From NCBI GenBank assembly GCA_964023275.1, contig OZ029927.1, positions 3,023,715-3,087,714 on the forward strand: a DNA stretch of 64,000 bases, read 5' to 3'. Below, in pieces: positions 11,601 through 22,430 of the stretch (positions within the stretch are counted from its first letter, which is position 1; each line of letters starts with the position of its first letter). The DNA comes from Norana najaformis (lineage: Eukaryota; Annelida; Clitellata; Crassiclitellata; Hormogastridae). A model generated the notes under the pieces. It searched no databases. It was not told the origin of the DNA and saw only the letters and a program-made list of their open reading frames with translations. The position numbers were made by a program, and so were the translations under genes.

Positions 11601-11694
11601 GAACAGTTGAAAGAAGATGGACACCGTGCAAGAGTCGCAGTAGCTCCTCCTCGCATTGGAACGAGGCCCATGACCCAAAAGAAAGACAGCAGCA
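11601..11694 (+). pseudogene. Damaged exon copy 3
   Basis: Homologous to the exons at 5419 and 7252 (GAACAGTTGAAAGAAGATGG...) with donor GTAAGT intact at 11695. The acceptor has changed from CCTAG to CCTTCG, and the segment is 94 bp rather than 87 because of small indels, which shifts the frame. A different frame is open (EQLKEDGHRARVAVAPPRIG). A cryptic acceptor (gaacag) could still be used. Most simply it is a decayed duplicate exon. Confidence 0.45.
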
Positions 11695-13279
11695 GTAAGT
11701 GAACTCTTAATTTTGCAATATTTCCCCCTATATAAATGATTATATATGCACTTGTGATTAACTGAAGCGTCTAAGGCAAAGGGGTGCTATACAAAATTGA
11801 GTATGTTTAGAGGCCTAGTGTTAATTTCAAGCTTGTATAAACGGTATGTATATATTTAGAGTATATATGCGCTTGTGTGTTTCCGTGTGCTTAGTTGAAG
11901 AGTCTAAGGCAATGAGGTGCTATATAAATTGATAAGCTCAGTGTTAATTTCAAGCATGTTTAAGGTTGTTAATGTGTATTTACAGAGTATATGTGTGCTT
12001 GTGTGTGCTTAACTGAAGCATCTAAGTTTGGAATATTGGTGTGCAAACTTAAATCTAAGGCAAAGGGGTGCTATATAAATTGATTAAAAGAGACATTGTT
12101 TATGTGTATTTAGAGTTTATATGCGCTTGTGTATGCTAAATTGAAGCATCTTAGGCAAAGGGGTGCTATATAAACTGAGTGTAGTTAGTATATATGCGCT
12201 TGTGTGCGCTAATTGAAGTGCATAAAGGCAAAGGGGTGTTATGTAAATTGATTACGTATAGAGGCCTAGTGTTAATTTCAAGCTTGTGTAAAGGGTATGT
12301 GTATTTCGAGTACATATGCACTGCTTGTGTATTTCTGTGTGCTTAGTTGAAGAGTCTAAGGCAAAGGGATGCTATATAAATTGATAAGCCTAGTGTTAAT
12401 TTCAAGCATGTTTAAGGTTGCTAAAGCTTTTTTATGTGTATTTATAGAGTATACAGTGCAATTCACTTAAGACGAAAACGGATAGGACAAAATATCGCTT
12501 AGTACGAAATAACAAATTGGTCCGTTCCGATATTAATCGATAATAACGTTAAATTATTCTCTTAAGACAAAACTGATAAGACGAAAAGATCTGTTATTAC
12601 GAAAATGGTTTTCGGTCCCGTGAATTTATTTCAATGCCAAGTCCGTCGCATAAGACGAAATGTTGACGGAAACACAACAGCTGCAGCTTGCAGCAAGGTT
12701 TCGGGTTCGCATTTCCGTAAACGCCTAAAATAGTTTGACAGCGTCTGTCTTTGATGAATGTCACAAATTGAGGAATAAGATGGCGTATATGTTTAAACTG
12801 TAATTGGGTGATTGATTACCGGTAAGAGACTCGCAGGTCATAGCATGAGGAATCAAAATGCGTTGGTGCACGAGACCATAGATATCAAAATTACCATAAT
12901 GATGCCTATATATAGGAAGTAAACTTTTATAGCTGTCTTCACTAATGTGGCCATTTCATTCGTGGGTATATTTTGTCTAACAATGAAGGACATTAAGCCA
13001 GTCATGTGGCACATTTATGGTACTGAGATATGTAACCACAGTGGAAGTGCCCTATAGCTAGACGCATTAGATAGTTCGAATATCTTAGCCAGATTAGTGC
13101 CGTCTGTTATCAGAAATAAATGTAACTTTCAGAACTCTTCTCGAGTAACCTAATATCCTCGTTGACAAGCCTTTACCATATGGCGAAGACATTCGTCAAT
13201 GGTCAGCGCCTTGCAAACTACATAGGCATCCACCCCAAATCAATCAGCATGTACATTTACATGGGATGTACCCTCGTTC

Positions 13280-13365
13280 AAAGGCTTCTCGCTGTCTGAC
13301 GTGCCCATCCCTCTCCCAGACCAAAGGCTTCTCGCTGTCTGACGCGCCCATCCCTCTCCCAGACC
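13280..13365. repeat. 43-bp tandem duplication
   Basis: Two copies of 'aaaggcttctcgctgtctga' plus 'cccatccctctcccagacc', starting at 13280 and 13323, inside the TIR element. They differ by one base (cgtg/cgcg). Confidence 0.85.
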
Positions 13366-13486
13366 GATTAGGATTCGCTGTCGAAATAGCGTTGTAATGG
13401 AATGTATTGGCCTTAGCCCTTTCATAAAACCTTAAAATACTCCTCGCTTGCTGGTCCAGCGTGAAACAGACTAGTGGTTTACTTTC

Positions 13487-13805
13487 GTGTCTAAAAAATG
13501 GCCACTAAAGTTCGTAGCCTACCATGATCGGCCGCCTTTCACTCAAAACTCAAAACATTCTTCTTTCAAAGATCCTACCCTGACACCCCTTCTTCCTCTT
13601 ATCTCCCTCTCTGCTCCAATCTCAAACATCACCCACGTAGCTGCCACGCTGTCTCTCTGCGTGATTTTGGATCTTGACCCGGAACCGAACTTTTTTTGCC
13701 TATCAATTTTATTTTGACTGAGCGCCTGTGAATAAGCTGGTCCCCGCGGCGCGGCTTTCGTTGGGCGCTGTAGAAATCTCGTAATTACGATTACGATCAT
13801 CTGCA
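13487..13805 (+). mobile_element. LINE 3' end with ATTACG tail
   Basis: Same family as 33986, 38055 and 39080. It has the coding-end text 'ctcaaaactcaaaacattcttc', then 'gagcgcctgtgaataagctgg', then 'gggcgctgtagaaatctcg' followed by attacgattacga. It is nested in the TIR transposon, so it either inserted later or was captured. Confidence 0.7.
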
Positions 13806-16800
13806 GTAATGCGTCATTTGCTGCTGCATGGCAAGTCATGCACCCATTACGTGTTTCTGGTTGGCATGCTGCGCTTATGTTTGCTAACGGTTAATACAAA
13901 ATATTTACGCTGGTACCCTGTCTTTCGTCTTAAACGAACTGCACTGTATAATTGTGTGCTTGTGTGTGCTTAACTGAAGCATCTAAGTTTGGAATATTGG
14001 TGTGCATAATTTAAGTCTAAGGCAAAGGGGTGCTGTATAAATTGATTAATAGAGGCCTTATTTATGTGTATTTAGAGTTTATATGTGCTTGTGTGTTCTT
14101 AATTGAACCATCTTAGGGAAAGAGGTGCTACATAAACTGAGTGTAGTTAGAGTATATATGCGCTCGTTTTTGTGTGCTTAACTGAAGCATATAAAGGCAA
14201 AGGGGTGCTATATAAATTCATGTATAGAGGCCTAGTGTTAATTTCAAGCTTGCTTGAAGGATGTGTGTAGGTAAAGTATATATATATGCACTTGTATGTT
14301 TGTGTGTGCTTAACCGAAGCGTATAAAGGCAAAGGGGTGCTATATATAAATTGATTAAACTGTAATCCTAATGTTAATTTCAAACTTGCATAGGGTATGT
14401 GTATTTCGAGTATATATGCGCTTGTGTGTTTCTGTGGGCTTAGTTGGAGTCTAAGGCAATGGTGTGCTATATAAATTGATAAGCCCAGTGTTAATTTCAA
14501 GCATGTTTAAGCTTGTTAAAGCTTGTTTATGTGTATTTACAGTGTATATATGTGCTTGTGTGTCATTAACTGAAGCATCTAAATTTGGAATATTGGTGTG
14601 CATAATTTAAGTCTAAGGCAAAGGGATGCTATATAAATTGATTAATAGAGGCCTTGTTTATGTGTATTTAGAGTATATGTGCGCTTGTGTGCTTAACTGA
14701 AGCGTATAAAGGCAAAGTGGTGCTATATAAATTGATTATGTATAGAGGCCTAGTGTTAATTTCAAGCTTGCTTGAAGGATGTGTGTAGGTAAAGTATATA
14801 TGCACTTGTATGTTTGTGTGTGCTTAACTGAAGCGTATAAATGAAAAGGGGTGCTATATAAATTGATTATACAGAGGCTAGTGCTAATTTCAAGCTAATG
14901 TAAAGGGTAGGTGTATTTCGAGTATATATGCGCTTGTGTGTTTCTGTGTGCTTAGTTGAAGAGTCTAAGGCAATGGTGTGCTATATAAATTGATAAGCCC
15001 AGTGTTGTTAATTTCAAGCATGTTTAAGCTTGTTAAAGCTTGTTTATGTGTATTTACAGAGTATATATGTGCTTGTGTGTCATTAACTGAAGCATCTAAA
15101 TTTGGAATATTGGTGTGCATAATTTAAGTCTAAGGCAAAGGGATGCTATATAAATTGATTAATAGAGGCCTTGTTTATGTGTATGTAGAGTATATGTGCG
15201 CTTGTGTGCTTAACTGAAGTGTATAAAGGCAAAGTGGTGCTATATAAATTGATTATGTATAGAGGCCTAGTGTTAATTTCAAGCTTGCTTGAAGGATGTG
15301 TGTAGGTGAAGTATATATGCACTTGTATGTTTGTGTGTGCTTAACTGAAGCGTATAAAGGCAAAGGGATGCTATATATGTTAATTATATAGAGGCTAGTG
15401 CTAATTTCAAGCTTCTGTAAAGGGTAGGTGTATTTCGAGTATATATGCGCTTGTGTGTTTCTGTGTGCTTAGTTGAAGAGTCTAAGGCAAAGGGGTGCTA
15501 TATAAATTGATGATCCAATAAGCCCAGTGTTAATTTCAAGCATGTTTAAGCTTGTTAAGTTTGGAGTATAGGTGTGCATAATTTAAGTCTAAAGCAAAAG
15601 GGGTGATTAATAGAGGCCTAGTCCTAATCTAAAGCTTGATTAAAAAGCTTGTTCAAGCTTGTTCATGTATACGTAGAGTTTATATGTGCTTGTGTGTTCT
15701 TAATTGAACCATCTTAGGGAAAGAGGTGCTACATAAACTGAGTGTAGTTAGAGTATATATGCGCTCGTTTTTGTGTGCTTAACTGAAGCATATAAAGGCA
15801 AAGGGGTGCTATATAAATTGATTATGTATAGAGGCCTAGTGTTAATTTCAAGCTTGCTTGAAGGATGTGTGTAGGTAAAGTATATATGCACTTGTATGTT
15901 TGTGTGTGCTTAACCGAAGCGTATAAAGGCAAAGGGGTGCTATATATAAATTGATTAAACTGTAATTGTTAATTTCAAACTTGCATAGGGTATGTGTATT
16001 TCGAGTATATATGCGCTTGTGTGTTTCTTTGGGCTTAGTTGAAGAGTCTAAGGCAATGGTGTGCTATATAAATTGATAAGCCCAGTGTTAATTTCAAGCA
16101 TGTTCAAGCTTGTTAAAGCTTGTTTATGTGTATTTACAGAGTATATATGTGCTTGTGTGTCATTAACTGAAGCATCTAAGTTTGGAATATTGGTGTGCAT
16201 AATTTAAGTCTAAGGCAAAGGGGTGCTATATAAATTGATTAACAGAGGCCTTGTTTATGTGTATTTAGAGTATATATGTACTTGTGTGCTTAACTGAAGT
16301 GTATAAAGGCAAAGTGGTGCTATATAAATTCATTATGTATAGAGGTCTAGAGTTAATTTCAAGCTAGCTTGAAGGATGTGTGTAGGTAAAGTATATATGC
16401 ACTTGTATGTTTGTGTGTGCTTTACTGAAGCGTATAAAGGCAAAGGGGTGCTATATAAATGGATTATATAGAGGCTAGTGCTAATTTCAAGCTTGTGTAA
16501 AGGGTATGTGTATTTCGAGTATATATGCGCTTGTGTGTTTCTGTGTGCTTAGCTGAAGAGTCTAAGGCAAAGGGGTGCTATATAAATTGATGATCCAATA
16601 AGCCCAGTGTTAATTTCAAGCATGTTTAAGCTTGTTAAAGCTTGTTAACTTTGGAGTATAGGTGTGCATAATTTAAGTCTAAGGCAAAGGGGGTGATTAA
16701 TAGAGGCCTACTCCTAATCTAAAGCTTGATTAAAAAGCTTGCTCATGTATACGTAGAGTTTATATGTGCTTGTGTGTATAAAGGCAGGCAAAGTGGTGCT

Positions 16801-17342
16801 ATATAAAACGATTATATAGGGGCCTAGTGTTAATTTGAAGCTTGTGTAAGGGGTATGTGTATTTCGAGTACATATGCGCTGCTTGTGTATTTCTGTGTGC
16901 TTAGTTGAAGAGTCTAACGCAATAATGTGCTTAAGCTTGTTTGTGTATTTTGAGAGTATATATGTGCTTGTGTGTGATTAACTGAAGCATCTAAGTCTGG
17001 AGTATAGGTGTGCATAATTTAAGTCTAAGGCAATAGGTGCTATCGCTTGCGTGTGCTTTATTGAAGAACTTAGTTGTACACACGGTTTCCAGAGTAGCCA
17101 GGTTGAACTGCATATATATTTATTCATTCACTCGCTCAATTTCAATGTGTTTCCATTTTTACTTGCAAATTGTCTATGCCTTGAATAATTAAATGTCTGG
17201 GAGTGAGTAAAAGGGCTGGCTGCTTGGCTGGTTGAACTGCATCCAAAAATAGTCGTTGCAGAATGCTTTTTCACAGTAATTCGTCAGCCTGAAATATCGT
17301 AACATATTTATTTACACCTTTGTTGGTATTCTTCCTTTTTAG

Positions 17343-17386
17343 GAAGAGCTGCAGTATTCGACGAAACCGATGTCATTAGGATTTAA
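17343..17386 (+). CDS. Candidate terminal exon (C-terminus of the repeated-exon gene)
   Basis: The acceptor is a strong pyrimidine tract (ttcttcctttttag) at 17329-17342. In phase 1, which fits the one leftover base of the exons at 5419 and 7252, it reads (R)RAAVFDETDVIRI and stops at TAA 17384-17386. In another frame it is open for 29 codons (EELQYSTKPMSLGF...), so the phase choice rests on the upstream exons. A poly(A) signal follows 79 bp later. The protein family is not recognised. The short acidic C-terminus after a basic, Pro-rich repeat is all that can be said. Confidence 0.4.
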
Positions 17387-17464
17387 AATCCCCTTGAACT
17401 GGACACGAACGAATTTGTCTAGTTTTTTCTAAAAGGATTTTGGTAGAAGAGGTTGAAGAGGAAT

Positions 17465-17470
17465 AATAAA
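17465..17470 (+). terminator. Poly(A) signal AATAAA
   Basis: AATAAA lies 79 bp past the stop of the candidate terminal exon and is followed by a GT/T-rich stretch (gatggtttctgtggttcggg) at about 17502-17521, as expected for 3' end processing. Confidence 0.45.
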
Positions 17471-17670
17471 AGAAATATTTCTTCTAATAAATTTCTTCTT
17501 TGATGGTTTCTGTGGTTCGGGCGTGCTGACTGCGTGTAACGACCCTGCCAAGCAGCAGAATTTGGTATCGGGCAAGTCCTGCAAAGTCAACTGAACTGGT
17601 GGATCAAGGGCCTAATTAAAGCAGCATAAACTAAGTAAGTTCCAAGGCCGGAGCCTCTCTCTCTCTGTCT

Positions 17671-18030
17671 AAGTCTTCAAAGCCATCGACTGCGACGCAG
17701 TCGATGACCTTGAAAGACTTAGTTTATTTCGGGTCTCTCTCCCTCTCTCTCCTTTTCTCTTTCTCCCTCTCCTTTTCTCTTTCTCCCTCTCCTTTTCTCT
17801 TTCTCCCTCTCCTTTTCTCTTTCTCCCTCTCCTTTTCTCTTTCTCCCTCTCCTTTTCTCTTTCTCCCTCTCCTTTTCTCTTTCTCCGTGCCGGAGAAAGA
17901 GAAAAGGAGAGGGACAGAGAGAAAAGGAGAGGGAGAGAGAGAGAGAGAAAAGGAGAGGGAGAGGGAGAGAGAGAAAAGGAGAGGGAGAGAGAGAGAGACC
18001 CGAAATAAACTAAGTCTTTCAAGGTCATCG
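17671..18030. repeat. Long foldback with polypyrimidine/polypurine arms
   Basis: The 39-bp outer arms (17702-17740 and 17992-18030) are perfect inverted copies. Between them a run of 20-bp pyrimidine units (ctccttttctctttctccct) at 17741-17887 faces its purine complement at 17891-17991. The apex is TTCTCCG-TGC-CGGAGAA. A second small hairpin (17671-17720, GACTGCG-A-CGCAGTC at its apex) uses the same outer sequence, so that sequence occurs three times in alternating orientation. The mirrored long frames on both strands are by-products of this symmetry. Confidence 0.9.
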
Positions 18031-18086
18031 CCACCGTCGAAAGTAGACGAAGAATTAGACCGAAAAGCAGTAGACAGAAACAGAGT

Positions 18087-20985
18087 AAGCAGCAGGCAAA
18101 CAGAGTCTATGCACAGAAGAAAAGCAAGTAGTCTATGCGCAAAAGAAAAGCAAGTAAGCAGCAGGCTAGCGAGGGTTAGGAGGGTTAGGCTAGCAAGGAA
18201 ATCGGAGTCTATGCGCAGAAGAAAAGCAAGCAAGCAGCAGCCAAGTGAGGAAATCGGAGTCTATGCACAGAAGAAAAACAAGCGAGGAAATGACAGAGTC
18301 TATGCACAGAAGAAAAGCAAGTAAGCAGCAGGCTAGCAAGGAAATCAGTCTATGCGCAGAAGAAAAGCAAGCAAGCAGCAGGCTAGCAAGGAAATCAGTC
18401 GCACAGAAGAAAAGCAAGTTAGCAGCAGGCTAGCGAGGAAATCAGAGTCTATATGCACAGAAGAAAAACGAGTAAGCAGCAGGCTAGCGAGGAAATCAGA
18501 GTCTATGCGCAGAAGAAAAGCAAATAAGCAGCAGGCAAGCGAGGAAATCAGTCTATGCACAAAAGCAAGCAAGCAGCAGGCTAGCAAGGAAATCAGTCTA
18601 TGCGCAGAAGAAAAGCAAGTAAGCAGCAGGCTAGCAAGGAAATCAGAGTCTATGCACAGAAGAAAAGCAAGCAAGCAGCAGGCTAGCAAGGAAATCGGAG
18701 TCTATGCGCAGAAGAAAAGCAAGCAAGCAGCAGCCAAGCGAGGAAATCGGAGTCTATGCACAGAAGAAAAACAAGTAAGCAGCAGGCTAGCAAGGAAATC
18801 GGAGTCTATGCGCAGAAGAAAAGCAAGCAAGCAGCAGCCAAGCGAGGAAATCGGAGTCTATGCACAGAAGAAAAACAAGTAAGCAGCAGGCTAGCAAGGA
18901 AATCAGAGTCTATGGGCAGAAGAAAAGCAAGTAAGCAGCAGGTTAGCCAGGAAATCAGAGTCTATGCGCAGAAGAAAAGCAAATAAGCAGCAGGCTAGCA
19001 AGGAAATCAGAGTCTATGCACAGAAGAAAAACAAGTAAGCAGCAGGCTAGCAAGGAAATCAGAGTCTATGCGCAGAAGAAAAGCAAATAAGCAGCAGGCA
19101 AGCGAGGAAATCAGAGTCTATGCACAGAAGCAAGCAGCAGGCTAGCAAGGAAATCAGAGTCTATGCCCAGAAGAAAAGCAAGTAAGCAGCAGGCTAGCGA
19201 GAAAATCAGAGTCTATATGCACAGAAGAAAACAAGTAAGCAGCAGGCTAGCAAGGAAATTAGAGTCTATGAGCAGAAGAAAAGCAAGTAAGCAGCTGGCT
19301 AGCAAGGAAATCAGTCTATGCGCAGAAGAAAAGCAAGTAAGCAGCAGGCTAGCAAGGAAATCAGAGTCTATGCACAGAAGAAAAGCAAGCAACCAGCAGG
19401 CTAGCAAGGAAATCGGAGTCTATGCGCAGAAGAAAAGCAAGCAAGCAGCAGCCAAGCGAGGAAATCGGAGTCTATGCACAGAAGAAAAACAAGTAAGCAG
19501 CAGGCTAGCAAGGAAATCAGAGTCTATGCGCAGAAGAAAAGCAAATAAGCAGCAGGCTAGCAAGGAAATCAGAGTCTATGCACAGAAGCAAGCAAGCAGC
19601 AGGCTAGCAAGGAAATCAGAGTCTATGCGCAGAAGAAAAGCAAGCAAGCAGCAGGCTAGCAAGGAAATCGGAGTCTATGCGCAGAAGAAAAGCAAGCAAG
19701 CAGCAGCCAAGCGAGGAAATCGGAGTCTATGCACAGAAGAAAAACAAGTAAGCAGCAGGCTAGCAAGGAAATCAGAGTCTATGGGCAGAAGAAAAGCAAG
19801 TAAGCAGCAGGTTAGCAAGGAAATCAGAGTCTATGCACAGAAGAAAAACAAGTAAGCAGCAGGCTAGCAAGGAAATCAGAGTCTATGCGCAGAAGAAAAG
19901 CAAATAAGCAGCAGGCAAGCGAGGAAATCAGAGTCTATGCACAGAAGCAAGCAGCAGGCTAGCAAGGAAATCAGAGTCTATGCGCAGAAGAAAAGCAAAT
20001 AAGCAGCAGGCTAGCGAGGAAATCAGAGTCTATATGCACAGAAGAAAACAAGTAAGCAGCAGGCTAGCAAGGAAATTAGAGTCTATGAGCAGAAGAAAAG
20101 CAAGTAAGCAGCTGGCTAGCAAGGAAATCAGTCTATGCGCAGAAGAAAAGCAAGTAAGCAGCAGGCTAGCAAGGAAATCAGAGTCTATGCACAGAAGAAA
20201 AGCAAGCAAGCAGCAGGCTAGCAAGGAAATCGGAGTCTATGCGCAGAAGAAAAGCAAGCAAGCAGCAGCCAAGCGAGGAAATCGGAGTCTATGCACAGAA
20301 GAAAAACAAGTAAGCAGCAGGCTAGCAAGGAAATCAGAGTCTATGGGCAGAAGAAAAGCAAGTAAGCAGCAGGTTAGCCAGGAAATCAGAGTCTATGCGC
20401 AGAAGAAAAGCAAATAAGCAGCAGGCTAGCAAGGAAATCAGAGTCTATGCACAGAAGAAAAGCAAGCAAGCAGCAGGCTAGCAAGGAAATCAGAGTCTAT
20501 GCGCAGAAGAAAAGCAAGCAAGCAGCAGGCTAGCAAGGAAATCGGAGTCTATGCACAGAAGAAAATCAAGTAAGCAGCAGGCTAGCAAGGAAATCAGAGT
20601 CTATGTGCAGAAGAAAAGCAAGTAAGCAGCAGGTTAGCAAGGAAATCAGAGTCTATGCGCAGAAGAAAAGCAAGTAAGCAGCAGGCTAGCAAGGAAATCA
20701 GTCTATGCGCAGAAGAAAAGCAAGTAAGCAGCAGGCTAGCGAGGAAATCAGAGTCTATGCGCAGAAGAAAAGCAAGTAAGCAGCTGGCTAGCGAGGAAAT
20801 CAGAGTTTATGCACAGAAGAAAAGCAAGCAAGCAGAAGGCTAGCAAGGAAATCAGAGTCTATGCGCAGAAGAAAAGCAAGTAAGCAGCAGGCTAGCAAGG
20901 AAATCAGAGTCTATGCGCAGAAGAAAAGCAAGCAAGCAGAGGCTACCGATGAAATCACATAGCGCAGATGAAGAGCAAGAAATCA
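18087..20985 (+). repeat. 52-bp satellite array, about 55 copies
   Basis: The consensus unit is atgcgcagaagaaaagcaag, caagcagcaggctagc, aaggaaatcagagtct (52 bp), purine-rich on this strand. Variants include 'cggagtct', 'cagtct' (shorter unit), 'gccaagcgagg' and 'gcacagaagcaagcagcag' (truncated). A block at 19211-19410 recurs with the same private variants (aaattagagtctatgagc, gcagctggctagc) exactly 817 bp later at 20028-20224, so there is higher-order duplication. The array decays after 20940 into loosely related text up to about 21100. Confidence 0.95.
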
Positions 20986-21136
20986 GTAGCAGAAGAAACA
21001 AGCAAGCACGTTAGCAATCAGTAGCAGATGAAGCATGCAGCTGAAGCAAGCACGTGCAGTTAAAGCAAGCAGTAGCACTTCAAGCAAGCAAGCTTGGGAA
21101 GAAATGAAGACCTACACGATGCCTACCTTACAAGAG

Positions 21137-21610
21137 GATGTGAAACTCCAGCTGAAGATCATCACCTGACTTCTTTCTCCATGTGCAAACCAATCTAGAT
21201 AGACATCAACATAACGCAAATGACTACAAGTATGACAAACAGCACACAGCATATAGCTCATACTACGACAGAGAAAGGAAGAAAGAGACAAAGCGATACA
21301 CAGAGATAGACAGAGAGAGAGAGAGAGAGAGACTTTCAAACCAATCAGCCACTGTCTCATTAAAGTAAAAAAAATCAAATCAATTCCGTGGAAATCGAAA
21401 TTCCTGATATTCGGAGTCCTCCATAATTTACAAACACGCTGAATGTCTAAAAAATCTTCAGGCATTCAGCGAATACAATTTAACATGCGTTAAAGGATCC
21501 ACTGAATTAAGTAAGGGAAAAACTAATCACCCAACGTCATCTTGAAGTAATTTTTTCTATATTTTTTGTCACAGGGGCCAGAAAACTGTTTCTAGTGTGG
21601 CGGCGCAAAT
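21137..21610 (+). repeat. Direct repeat, unit 1 (partner at 22025)
   Basis: 'agctgaagatcatcacctgacttc', 'gcaaaccaatctagatagacatc', 'agagatagacagagag' and 'aagtaatttt...tttttgtcac' recur in the same order at 22025-22350. (GA)n at about 21312-21330. Confidence 0.75.
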
Positions 21611-21640
21611 GGAATTTCCTGAAAATCTATATCCTCCGCA

Positions 21641-21786
21641 AAAAATAGCGAGCGATGAAAGAATTCATAAAACATTAGAAGCTGGATTCCTAAACCATCT
21701 GCTATCTGGCGAATGCAATTTAACTACAATCATTAATCTATTCGCCAGATACCACGAATCATGATTCTTTCATCGCTCGCCATTTT
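21641..21786. repeat. Foldback, about 146 bp
   Basis: Left arm 'aaaatagcgagcgatgaaag' (21641 on) pairs with right arm 'ctttcatcgctcgccatttt' (ending 21786). An inner pair, 'ctatctggcgaat' and 'attcgccagata', extends the stem. A single-arm relative is at 22412-22430. It is possibly a MITE; no clear target duplication is seen. Confidence 0.7.
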
Positions 21787-22024
21787 GTGCGAATTTTCTG
21801 ACGAGACAGAGACGGAGACAAAGAGTTGTATTGATGCCCATGAAGAAGAAGCAGAAGAAGAACAAGGATTGAAGAAGAATTAAGAAGAACGAGAATTAGA
21901 AGAACAACAAAAAGATGATGATGATGAAGAGTTGGAGAGGAATAACTATCCATGCTTACCGTAGCTGAGTTTGGGCGACTGTCCTGTAGGAAGAGGATGA
22001 GGAAGAGTGGCCACAACAAATGGA

Positions 22025-22430
22025 AACCCTAGCTGAAGATCATCACCCGACTTCGCCAGATGCAAACCAATCTAGATAGACATCAACATAATGCAAATTA
22101 TTACACATTCATATAGCCCTCTTCAATGACAAATAGCACAGGCATAATTATGAGTAATGCCTCAGCATACAGCTCATAGAGATAGAGAAAGGAAGACAGA
22201 CAGATAAAGAGATAGAGCCTAAGAGATAAAATAATCAATTCTTATCATTCAGAGTCCTCATTCGGTTTTTCAGTAAGGCGAAACCAATCGCCCACCGACA
22301 TTTTAAAGTAATTTTTGACTTAAATTTTTTGTCACTGGGCCCAGAAAATAATATGCTCTTTTTAGTCTGGCCGAGTAAACGGAATTTCCGAAAATTTTCA
22401 TTTCTTTGTACAAAATGGCGAGCGATGATA
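22025..22430 (+). repeat. Direct repeat, unit 2 (partner at 21137)
   Basis: Same order of blocks as 21137-21658, including the 'aaaatggcgagcgatga' end. It lacks the inverted arm of the foldback. Confidence 0.7.

Larger units (their letters stand above)
12454..13946. mobile_element. TIR transposon, pogo/Tigger-like, non-autonomous
   Basis: The termini are inverted repeats of at least 24 bp with 21 matches, beginning CAGTGCAATTCACTTAAGAC on the left and CAGTGCAGTTCGTTTAAGAC read inward from the right. TA lies directly outside both ends, as for Tc1/mariner/pogo targets. The flanking array shows the empty site: 'gagtata|tatgtgcttg' in other monomers. The left end has extra subterminal 'taagacgaaa' copies (about 12570 and 12650). 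No transposase open frame is seen. A LINE fragment is nested inside. Confidence 0.8.
11700..17060 (+). repeat. Degenerate satellite with higher-order structure
   Basis: Monomers of about 100-130 bp built around 'agtgttaatttcaagcttg', 'gagtatatatgcgcttgtgtg' and 'ctaaggcaaaggggtgctat'. A marked variant, 'tgtcattaactgaagcatct', recurs at 14561, 15078 and 16158, giving a higher-order period of roughly 0.52-0.54 kb. The array is split by the transposon at 12454-13946. The monomer ending 'gctatataaattgatt' resembles a LINE/SINE 3' end, so the array may have grown from a retroelement tail. Confidence 0.8.

Noticed and set aside
17669-18324. Ser-Leu and Arg-Glu-rich frames of 121-206 codons
   Set aside because: They are mirror images caused by the foldback's pyrimidine/purine arrays.
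18087-20985. Long open frames (up to 230 codons) on both strands as a repeat protein gene
   Set aside because: The frames follow from the 52-bp unit and purine bias; stops occur wherever 'caagtaagc' variants fall in frame, and no start or splice context was seen. Retained only as a low-level finding.
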